The notes beneath the pieces were generated by a model that was given only the letters and a program-made list of their open reading frames with translations, made no database searches and was not told the origin of the DNA. Below, piece after piece: positions 42,629 to 48,839 of a stretch of 64,000 nt of DNA. The first letter of the stretch is position 1. Each line of letters opens with the position of its first letter. The DNA lies in the NCBI RefSeq assembly GCF_017592555.1, contig NZ_JAGFNS010000007.1:146391-210390 (forward strand). Reading direction: 5' to 3'. The position numbers and the translations under genes were made by a program. The DNA comes from Actinoplanes flavus. GTDB taxonomy: Bacteria > Actinomycetota > Actinomycetes > Mycobacteriales > Micromonosporaceae.

Positions 42629-43771
42629 CTAGGTTGCCCTGGACCTGCGGAAACGCCGCCGCCAGGTGCGTCCAGGGCGTGTCGAGGGCGTCGGGGCCTT
42701 TTTGGGCTTACCGAACAGAGCGTCGATCGCGGCGCGGGTTCGTTCCTCGCTGGCCGGCATCAGGTGGGTGTAGGTCCGGAGGGTAAAGCCCGGATCGGCG
42801 TGGCCGAGGTAAGCCGCGACGGCCTTGATGGTCTCGCCCGCGTCCAGCAGGGCCGAGGCGTAGAAGTGACGCAGCGCGTGCATCCCGTTGTCCCGGCTCC
42901 GATCCAGCCCAGCCTGTTTGACGGCGGGATGCCAGAAGTCCGGGTTGAAGTGGCTGCGGTTGATCGCGTTCTTCCGGGTGGTCGTGAACAGCAGGGTGAC
43001 GGTGACCCGTTTGTCGTTGTCCGGGTCTTCCCAGGGCAGGGTGACCGATCGCGGGGGTACGTCGATGATGTGCTGAGCCAGGATGTCGGCAATCGCATCC
43101 GACAGCGGAATCCGGCGTTCCTTGTTGTTCTTCGGCAACCCGAAAACGAGCCGGGATCGCACTCGCTTGACCTGTTGCCGCACAGTGATCCAGCCGTCGG
43201 CGAAGTCGATGTCGTCCACGGCGAGGCCGAGGATCTCACCCTGCCGCATTCCGCACGCACTACCGAGGTCGACCATCGGCTGATAACGCGCCGGTATCGC
43301 CGCTCGGACGGCCCGAACCTGGTCCAGGGTCCACGGCACGATTTTGCGTTCATTCGGGCGGGGCTTGTCCACCGACTTCGCGGAGCACGGGTTCTTGCCG
43401 AACTTCTTGTTGTGCCAGCGGCCCTGACGGGAGGTGTCCTGGATGCCGCGCACGTCGGCCAGGCCGTGAGCTGCTTCGTGCAGCAGGGTCACGAGGATCT
43501 CTGCCGGGGAGCGCTTGAGTCCCTCGCCGGAGACGAGCACCTCGGGCAACTGCCGGTCGCCGTGCTGCCAGCGCAGCGAGGCGAAGTGGCCCCACTTCAT
43601 GGAGGCCTTCGGGGTGGCCGGTGAGCCGGACCCGACGATCAGGACGACCTCGGGAACCTCGGGATGCCGGGCACGGATAGCGGCCCACGCGGTTTCCAGA
43701 GCGGAGACGATCCCGGCGGAGGTGAAGGGTTGACACGTACGTGTCAGGTCCGCGATCGGGGGTGTGGTCAT
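42629..43771 (-). CDS. Chimera: SprT-like metalloprotein N-terminus fused to tyrosine recombinase
   Basis: 380 residues. Residues 1-~125 are a SprT-like protein: AEILVTLLHEAAHGLADVRG with zinc motif HEAAH (98-102) and a third His at 120 in RQGRWHNKKF. From about 127 (NPCSAKSVDKPRPNERK) it is the catalytic half of an actinomycete ICE integrase: Arg176 (ACGMRQGEI), Lys in GLPKNNKERRIPL, His298-Arg301 (HALRHFY), His324 (YLGHADP), nucleophile Tyr334 (RTYTH). The integrase arm- and core-binding N-terminal domains are absent. ATG 43771 follows GGAGGGCCGC, so expression uses the SprT gene signals. The junction near 43390-43399 is in frame. The stop is 10 bp from attL, as normal for an integrase. Confidence 0.9.
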   Translation of the reverse strand: MTTPPIADLTRTCQPFTSAGIVSALETAWAAIRARHPEVPEVVLIVGSGSPATPKASMKWGHFASLRWQHGDRQLPEVLVSGEGLKRSPAEILVTLLHEAAHGLADVRGIQDTSRQGRWHNKKFGKNPCSAKSVDKPRPNERKIVPWTLDQVRAVRAAIPARYQPMVDLGSACGMRQGEILGLAVDDIDFADGWITVRQQVKRVRSRLVFGLPKNNKERRIPLSDAIADILAQHIIDVPPRSVTLPWEDPDNDKRVTVTLLFTTTRKNAINRSHFNPDFWHPAVKQAGLDRSRDNGMHALRHFYASALLDAGETIKAVAAYLGHADPGFTLRTYTHLMPASEERTRAAIDALFGKPKKAPTPSTRPGRTWRRRFRRSRAT

Positions 43772-43958
43772 GCGGCGGCCCTCCGAGGGGCGCGGCCGGT
43801 GAAGAAGTACAGGTCGACGCCCGCGGGTACACCGGCTCAGGCCGGACCGGGTCGGGTTCGCGCGAGTAGCCGAAGCCCTTGTCGGTGACGGGCGCGGCGG
43901 TGGTGCGGTGGAGGTGACGGCACCGGCGGTGCCAGCGGCTACGGGTTGCGGTCCTCAT
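43350..43958 (-). CDS. Possible short ORF starting at 43958, overlapping the chimera
   Basis: ATG 43958 overlaps the DUF6197 stop (ATGA), and the first ~60 codons give TDKGFGYSREPDPVRPEPVYPRAS, which looks protein-like and fills the 183-bp gap before the chimera. Beyond about 43770 the frame merely runs over the chimera gene and looks like a shadow. A real short protein may therefore have lost its end. Confidence 0.3.
   Translation of the reverse strand: MRTATRSRWHRRCRHLHRTTAAPVTDKGFGYSREPDPVRPEPVYPRASTCTSSPAAPLGGPPHDHTPDRGPDTYVSTLHLRRDRLRSGNRVGRYPCPASRGSRGRPDRRVRLTGHPEGLHEVGPLRLAALAARRPAVARGARLRRGTQALPGRDPRDPAARSSSRPGRRARHPGHLPSGPLAQQEVRQEPVLREVGGQAPPE
43731..43746. promoter_or_regulatory. 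16-bp palindrome TGACACGTACGTGTCA, copy 1
   Basis: Perfect palindrome identical to 45717-45732. It lies inside codons 9-14 of the chimeric gene (encoding LTRTCQ), close to its start. A regulator bound here could block transcription into the gene. Confidence 0.6.
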
Positions 43959-44473
43959 GAGCGGGCCGCCAGCCAGGCGAGGAAGCCCTCACGGGTGGGC
44001 CAGGTGTCGTTGTCGAGGCAGGAGTCGGCGTAGGTTTCGACGTCGTCCTCGGACGCGTGCGTCCAGTCGTATTCGTCGGCCGCCGCCCGGAGAGTGGCGA
44101 TGACGTTCTCGGCGGACTGGTCGTCCTGGTCGTTCCACTCGCTCACACACGCGGGACCAGGCTCGAACAGCCCGGTGATCTCACCCCGGTCAGCGAGGTA
44201 GCCGAGCAGGTACTTCCACGCCCGGTAGTTGTCGTCGGCGGGCTTCCGGTCGTTCCACAGCGGAAACTCGGTGATCGTGCCGTTCGCGGCCATGCCGAGC
44301 GCACCGGTGGTGCAGGCCGGCGGGAAGGGCCGTGCCGAGCCGTAGGAGTAGCCACGGATCCAGCCGTGCAGCTCGATGTAGCGGGCGGCTCCGCGCAGGA
44401 TCAATGCCGGGGTCACCACAACATCGGTGGTGGTGTCGGCGGCGGGGCCGGTCGGGTTTTGGGTACGGTTCAT
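43955..44473 (-). CDS. DUF6197 family protein
   Basis: 172 residues. LILRGAARYIELHGWIRGYSYG, then PPACTTGALGMAANGT, and a C-terminal VIATLRAAADEYDWTHASEDDVETYAD. This pattern is the DUF6197 family, common on actinobacterial mobile elements and of unknown function. Start ATG 44473 with GAAAGGA upstream. Upstream 112 bp separate it from the zinc-ribbon peptide gene; downstream it overlaps the short frame at 43958. Confidence 0.72.
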   Translation of the reverse strand: MNRTQNPTGPAADTTTDVVVTPALILRGAARYIELHGWIRGYSYGSARPFPPACTTGALGMAANGTITEFPLWNDRKPADDNYRAWKYLLGYLADRGEITGLFEPGPACVSEWNDQDDQSAENVIATLRAAADEYDWTHASEDDVETYADSCLDNDTWPTREGFLAWLAARS

Positions 44474-44585
44474 GACGCCACGTCCTTTCGGGGCGGTGGT
44501 GGTGGCCGACGGGCCGGGCTGCTTTCCAGGGCTAGGTCCCGGTTCGTCGGCTGTTCCTATGGGTTTGTGCTGGTGATGCCGTATG

Positions 44586-44774
44586 TCAGCGGCGCTTGGC
44601 CGCGTAGGTGGCGAGATGCCGGCCGACCGGGCCGTACGGGCAGCGGCGGCAGGTCACCGCGTTGCGGGTGAAGCGGTAGGGCTTGCGCCAGGCGCCGCAG
44701 GCGGTGCAGCGGATAGCGATGGCGCGGCCGTGGTGATTGCGGCGCACGCGAGGGATCAGTGCAGTGGTAGTCAT
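44586..44774 (-). CDS. Small zinc-ribbon protein of the transfer region
   Basis: 62 residues, basic, with two Cys pairs (RCTACGAW and TCRRCPYG) that suit one zinc ion. ATG 44774 overlaps the stop of the FtsK-type gene by four bases, so it is translated with it. Small genes following the transfer ATPase are usual in these elements and some act in plasmid spread; the exact role is unknown. The longer reading frame upstream is a shadow of the ATPase gene. Confidence 0.65.
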   Translation of the reverse strand: MTTTALIPRVRRNHHGRAIAIRCTACGAWRKPYRFTRNAVTCRRCPYGPVGRHLATYAAKRR

Positions 44775-45625
44775 GCGACAGCCCCCAGGTTGGGAGTCGT
44801 GGCGTTGGCGGCCCGGGTGCGGCGCACCGAGGCGGCGTAGTCCGCGACGCGGATGATGTCGTCGTTGGTCATGTGGGCGGCTTTGAGCGCTACCGGGATG
44901 CCGTCCTCGGCGAGCAGTAGCCCTTCGCCCTGGTTGTTGGGGTCGATCCGGGCGGCGGAATAGCCCCGGTTGGTCCAGCCGTGACCGAGCACCACGTCGG
45001 ACGACGAGTCGTCGACACACCGGCCTGCCCACCGCCAGGCGAACAGGCATCGCAGCGAGGTCGGGATGATGTCCGAGCTCGGCCGCTGCGTGGCTGAGGC
45101 ATCGACGATGCCGACCGCCCGGCCCCGCGCCGCGATATCGCGGTTGAGCGCCGAGAAGTGGTCTTGCTCGATCTTCGTCCCGACGGTGGCGGAGAAGTAC
45201 GCCAGTTCGTCGATGGCGAGCAGAATGCGACGCATCACGTCGTCTCGCACGATCTTCTGCCGCCGTTGGCTGTCGAGGTACTCGTAGCGGTTGTCCATCA
45301 CCTTCTGGAGCCGTTCCAGGGTGTCGATCGCGTGATCGAGGTCCGGACCAACGAAAACGTCGGCGCATTCGCGCCACAGCCCGAGTTCGACCAACTTGCC
45401 GTCGATCAGGACCAGGTCGGTGTCGTCGCTGAGGGCGGCGTGTCCGACAACGTTGTTGAGCAGGGATGACTTACCCGCGCCGGGTTCCCCGCCGAGCAGG
45501 ATGTTGCGGTAGATGAGCGACAGATGGACCGGCTGGCCGAACTCGTCGAGGCCGATGAACAGCGGGTCGAAGATGGACAGGTTCGGACCGACCGGGGTGT
45601 ACGGCCGGGCGAGGGGTGAACTCAT
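44771..45625 (-). CDS. FtsK/SpoIIIE-type DNA translocase (transfer ATPase)
   Basis: 284 residues. Walker A GGEPGAGKSSLLNNVVG near residue 45-60, Walker B RRILLAIDELAYFS, then ARGRAVGIVDASATQRPSSDIIPTSLR. It corresponds to the motor domain of TraB/FtsK-like proteins that move double-stranded DNA between mycelia. It lacks membrane helices; those are supplied by the gene upstream (45740-46669), so the protein is split. ATG 45625 follows GGAGCC. A DNA-recognition winged-helix tail (gamma) is not obvious. Confidence 0.85.
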   Translation of the reverse strand: MSSPLARPYTPVGPNLSIFDPLFIGLDEFGQPVHLSLIYRNILLGGEPGAGKSSLLNNVVGHAALSDDTDLVLIDGKLVELGLWRECADVFVGPDLDHAIDTLERLQKVMDNRYEYLDSQRRQKIVRDDVMRRILLAIDELAYFSATVGTKIEQDHFSALNRDIAARGRAVGIVDASATQRPSSDIIPTSLRCLFAWRWAGRCVDDSSSDVVLGHGWTNRGYSAARIDPNNQGEGLLLAEDGIPVALKAAHMTNDDIIRVADYAASVRRTRAANATTPNLGAVA

Positions 45626-45716
45626 CGCGAGGCTCCGATCGGAAAGGGCAGGAATGGTCCGGCGTGGTGCTGGTGACGTGGAGTCGATGACCACGCCGGA
45701 GCCGGTGAAAAGGCGT

Positions 45717-45732
45717 TGACACGTACGTGTCA
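45717..45732. promoter_or_regulatory. 16-bp palindrome TGACACGTACGTGTCA, copy 2
   Basis: Exact second copy of the palindrome at 43731. It lies in the 114-bp gap between the membrane-partner gene and the ATPase gene, a natural promoter position. Both copies together suggest a shared regulator of the element. Confidence 0.6.
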
Positions 45733-45739
45733 GCGAGGG

Positions 45740-46669
45740 TTAGGCGTAGTCGTTGCCGTCGTAGTCGTCCGAGGGCGACGGGTCCGGCGTGCGTGCACGA
45801 CGCGGGCGGGAATCGTTGATGTCCGGAGAGCGCCGCGAGCGCACCGGAATGTCGTTAAGGTTGACGCCGACCGGAGGAACGACCGGAGAGACCGGAGCAT
45901 CGGCCGGCATGCCGTCCGGAACGTGGTCCGGCAGGTTCGACAGCACCGTGTTCGCCAGCGTGTTGCGGCGGGTGACGTCGACACGGATCAACGGCGCGTA
46001 CTTCGGTGACGCCGGAGCGATCCGGACGTTCTTGGCCCAGCAGGCCACCGCCATCCGGGCGAGCTGGTCTTCCTTCTCCAGGTCGGGCAGAGCCAGACCG
46101 GGCCGCAACCAGATCCACACCCGTTCACCCGCCGGGGTAGGCCGGGCGAGCAGGATGAACGGCAGGGTGCCCTGCCGGTTGCGAGCCACGAACGCCGCGA
46201 AGCACATCCGCAGCCGATGCCGCACCGTCAGGCACCAGAACACCGCCATCAACCCGTACCGGATCACCCGCACCAAGACGGAGACCAGCGCCAGCGTGAC
46301 CACCAGGCCGAGCGACAGCCACAAGGGCGTAGCCAGCATGAGCCAGGTCCAGCCGTAGACCAGGAACACCCCGAGCAGCATCTCGGGTGTCCACCACCAG
46401 ACGATCCGAAAGATCGGCCAGGCGATGACCAGGAATCCGAAGACCACACCGAGGACGAAGCCGGACGCGATACCGACGGCACCGCCCAGGATGGGGTGCA
46501 TGTAGTGCGAGGCGACCGTGCCGCCCAGCAACGCGGTCACCAACAGCGTGACCCAGAACGCGATGATCGCCTTACGGCGCTGACTGTGAGCGATCGGGGC
46601 CTCAATGACCGTGAACGACTGCCCCTTGCCGTTACCGCCGATCAGTCGGCGGCGGCTAGACTTCTGCAC
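45740..46669 (-). CDS. Membrane partner of the transfer ATPase
   Basis: 309 residues. Two paired hydrophobic regions: AIIAFWVTLLVTALLGGTVA / IASGFVLGVVFGFLVIAWPIF and MLLGVFLVYGWTWLMLATPLWLSLGLVVTLALVSVLVRVI, then a ~150-residue cytosolic part and an Asp/Ser-rich tail (DPSPSDDYDGNDYA). Its place before the FtsK-type gene indicates the membrane pore portion of the DNA pump. Start ATG 46669. The charged tail could bind the ATPase. Confidence 0.78.
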   Translation of the reverse strand: MQKSSRRRLIGGNGKGQSFTVIEAPIAHSQRRKAIIAFWVTLLVTALLGGTVASHYMHPILGGAVGIASGFVLGVVFGFLVIAWPIFRIVWWWTPEMLLGVFLVYGWTWLMLATPLWLSLGLVVTLALVSVLVRVIRYGLMAVFWCLTVRHRLRMCFAAFVARNRQGTLPFILLARPTPAGERVWIWLRPGLALPDLEKEDQLARMAVACWAKNVRIAPASPKYAPLIRVDVTRRNTLANTVLSNLPDHVPDGMPADAPVSPVVPPVGVNLNDIPVRSRRSPDINDSRPRRARTPDPSPSDDYDGNDYA

Positions 46670-46796
46670 AACGATTCCTCCCTCTCCGGAGGGCTAGGAG
46701 TTGGGTTGAACAGGTGCGGGGCCGCTCGTGGACGCCAATCTCTGGCGACCCCGCCTCCTGTGAGTCGGTGGCTTCAGGAGCCAGGCGGATAAGAGG

Positions 46797-47186
46797 TCAG
46801 GCAGCCTTGCTGAGCGCCGTCGGGCCGGACACGACCTCCAGAGCGGAAGCCTTGTAGGCCACACCGGAGCGGGTCTTACCGTTCTGCTCCGAGACCCAGG
46901 GCAGAGCCTCCAGGTCACGCGGAACGACCTGGTCACCGTCCTGCACGTTCGGCCGCTCGGCGCTGACGATCGTGACGTTGAGCTGACCGCTCCACTTCTT
47001 GCCGGGCGTACGACCACGACCGAACATCGGAGCGGTCCACATCGGCAGACCCGTGTCACGGGTGTCGATCTTCTGCGCACCCTTGTCATCGAGCTTCGGC
47101 ATGATCTCGTCCGCCATCTCGAAGATGACGTTCGTGATGTCCAGCATCAGACGCGGCTGAGTGCTCACGCGGGGCTGGTTAGACAT
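46797..47186 (-). CDS. SCO3933-like element regulatory/hypothetical protein
   Basis: 129 residues. C-terminal half SGQLNVTIVSAERPNVQDGDQVVPRDLEALPWVSEQNGKTRSGVAYKASALE resembles SCO3933-family proteins found on actinomycete elements, sometimes labelled regulatory. It precedes the transfer genes on the same strand. ATG 47186 lies eight bases after AAGGAG. An upstream extension to 47258 is disfavoured since it would run through the operator. Confidence 0.65.
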   Translation of the reverse strand: MSNQPRVSTQPRLMLDITNVIFEMADEIMPKLDDKGAQKIDTRDTGLPMWTAPMFGRGRTPGKKWSGQLNVTIVSAERPNVQDGDQVVPRDLEALPWVSEQNGKTRSGVAYKASALEVVSGPTALSKAA

Positions 47187-47238
47187 TGCTGACTCCTTGA
47201 TTTGGTTACGACCGACCATCGGTCCTACTTCAAGGTAG

Positions 47239-47258
47239 ACACGAGGACTCGTGTACAC
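47239..47258 (-). promoter_or_regulatory. Operator-like palindromes at the transfer promoter
   Basis: ACACGAG-GA-CTCGTGT (47239-47254) overlaps GTGTACAC (47251-47258), just upstream of the SCO3933-like gene and downstream of the GntR gene stop. The position fits a GntR-type repressor controlling transfer genes, as KorSA does in pSAM2. Confidence 0.55.
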
Positions 47259-47300
47259 AAGTGGAATCGCATGAAATCGCCAAGATCTTTACCGCGCCGT

Positions 47301-48068
47301 CTACCGAGCCGGAAGAGAGTAGAAGAGCACGAATGCTGCGCTGTCCATGATGGTGTCGCAGACCTCCACTACCCGGCCCGACGCGACCGCGGTTCTGACC
47401 AGGTGCAGCACTGGCGAACCCGCTGGTAGCGATAGATGCCGCGCCTCGTCCTCGGTTGGCATCCGCGCGGAAATCTCCTCGTCGTAGCGCTCGAAGACGA
47501 GGCCGTGGTCCTCCATGCGGCCGTAAATTCCGCCGGGACCCGGGTTCTCCTGCTCAATCGGAGTGCCGGCCGCGATGTCGAGCGGGATGTAGGACGTGGC
47601 GAACTCGGTCGGCTGGCCCTCAACGAGGTACCGGCGACGACGCACGAGGACGGCCGTGCCCGGAGGTAGTCCCAGTCGCGAGGTGATTTCGGGTGGAGCA
47701 TCGCCTTGGCCAACGTAGATGACCTCCACGCTGAACTTTCGTTCGTTGGCCTCCATGTCCACCGTGAAAGCGGCTTTTCCTTCATGGCGGCGCGCGAATC
47801 GATCCGATGACAGCCGTTTGACCGGGGGCCTGCGTCGGACGAACCAGCCCTTACCGTGCTCCGAGATGGCTAGGCCATCCGTAACCAGCACGCTAAGCGC
47901 TCGCCGAGCGGTTACTCGGCTGACTCCGTAGTCTGCGACTAGAGAGCTTTCTGACGGGAGCTGCGAACCCGGAGGGCGCTCGTGGGATTCGATGTCGGCG
48001 CGTAGGTGATCCGCGATCTGCCGGTACACGGCTCGATCGCTTGCTGGGTCAATGCGCCGCAGTGCCAC
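47301..48068 (-). CDS. GntR/HutC-family repressor (KorSA-like)
   Basis: 255 residues. N-terminal winged helix: RQIADHLRADIESHERPPGSQLPSESSLVADYGVSRVTARRALSVLVTDGLAISEHGKGWFVR. C-terminal UTRA ligand domain (EVIYVGQGDAPPEITSRLGLPPGTAVLVRRRRYLVEGQPTEFATSYIP). GntR regulators are the standard transfer/replication repressors of actinomycete ICEs. GTG 48068 after GGGAGGAAGC. Divergent from the Nudix gene with 54 bp between, holding a CATGTATACATG palindrome. Confidence 0.88.
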   Translation of the reverse strand: MALRRIDPASDRAVYRQIADHLRADIESHERPPGSQLPSESSLVADYGVSRVTARRALSVLVTDGLAISEHGKGWFVRRRPPVKRLSSDRFARRHEGKAAFTVDMEANERKFSVEVIYVGQGDAPPEITSRLGLPPGTAVLVRRRRYLVEGQPTEFATSYIPLDIAAGTPIEQENPGPGGIYGRMEDHGLVFERYDEEISARMPTEDEARHLSLPAGSPVLHLVRTAVASGRVVEVCDTIMDSAAFVLFYSLPAR

Positions 48069-48084
48069 GCTGGCTTCCTCCCGG

Positions 48085-48096
48085 CATGTATACATG
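48085..48096. promoter_or_regulatory. CATGTATACATG palindrome in the GntR/Nudix divergent promoter
   Basis: Perfect 12-bp palindrome in the 54-bp gap, followed by ACATGT at 48105-48110. Likely autoregulatory site of the GntR repressor, and it would control the Nudix gene too. Confidence 0.55.
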
Positions 48097-48122
48097 TGTC
48101 GTCAACATGTTACCATGCTTCT

Positions 48123-48572
48123 ATGACAACGGCCCGAGAGCACCACTCCGTGAGCGTTGCCGCTGCGGTGGTCGATGACGCTGGCCGCCTTCTTGTGATC
48201 AGGCGTCGCGACAACGGCCGGTGGGAGCCGCCAGGCGGAGTCCTGGAGATGACCGAGTCGATAACCGAGGGTGTCGTCAGGGAAGTCCGTGAAGAAACGG
48301 GTCTGACCATCGAGCCCGTACGACTGACCGGGGTCTACAAGAACATGGTGCTTGGAGTGGTCGCCATCATGTTCCAGGGGCGAGTCGTTGGAGGATCTAT
48401 CGCTACCTCGGATGAGACCGCCCGCGTTGAGTGGTGGACTCCCGAAGAGGTGGCCACGGGCATGGATCCGGCCTACGCCATCAGGATGCTCGATGCGGTA
48501 CGCGAAAACGCGGAGCCCGCAGTCCGTGCGCATGACGGAGTGAATCTCCTACCGAACGGCTCCCCGTTGTAG
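48123..48572 (+). CDS. Nudix hydrolase (Pif-like)
   Basis: 149 residues with a complete Nudix box: GGVLEMTESITEGVVREVREETGL (GX5EX7REUXEEXGU). Hydrolyses a nucleoside-diphosphate-linked compound. In pSAM2 the Nudix protein Pif gives immunity against redundant transfer, and this gene has the same company (GntR repressor, transfer genes), so an immunity role is a fair inference. ATG 48123. The only element gene on the plus strand; followed by a bidirectional terminator. Confidence 0.88.
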   Translation: MTTAREHHSVSVAAAVVDDAGRLLVIRRRDNGRWEPPGGVLEMTESITEGVVREVREETGLTIEPVRLTGVYKNMVLGVVAIMFQGRVVGGSIATSDETARVEWWTPEEVATGMDPAYAIRMLDAVRENAEPAVRAHDGVNLLPNGSPL

Positions 48573-48765
48573 GCGTGCAGGCAGGCGTCTTGCAGTGGCC
48601 CAAGCCCTATAGCCATTTGTGAGAAGTTTCTGTACGGGTTCAAGGCGGCCCGCTTCGCGAGCCGCTCGCGCCGCCCAGCGGGGCCGGGCCGGAGGCCCGC
48701 CGCCGGACGCCTCTGCTGCGCGGCGGCGCCGTCGGTTCCAGCCCGGCGGCAGGCGCGAAGTAGAG
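48573..48765. other. Non-coding GC-rich palindromic stretch
   Basis: Between the Nudix gene and its terminator lie several GC-rich inverted segments (GGCCCGCTTCGCGAGCCGC, GGCCGGGCCGGAGGCCC). No reading frame with protein character and no tRNA fold was found. Confidence 0.4.
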
Positions 48766-48803
48766 AAAGGCCCCAGCCTCGCTATGAGACTGGGGGCCTT
48801 TTG
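48766..48803. terminator. Bidirectional terminator between Nudix and DUF262 genes
   Basis: AAAGGCCCCAG-CCTC pairs with GAGACTGGGGGCCTTTT across a GCTAT loop (one bulge and one mismatch). T-rich on both strands, it serves the convergent Nudix and DUF262 genes. Confidence 0.75.
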
Positions 48804-48839
48804 ACATTCTTCTAAGGGAACCGGTCTTGTGTTGCCTTT

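Noticed and set aside
48640..48730. GGGTTCAA-containing stretch as a tRNA
   Set aside because: No acceptor, D or anticodon stems can be drawn; palindromes only.
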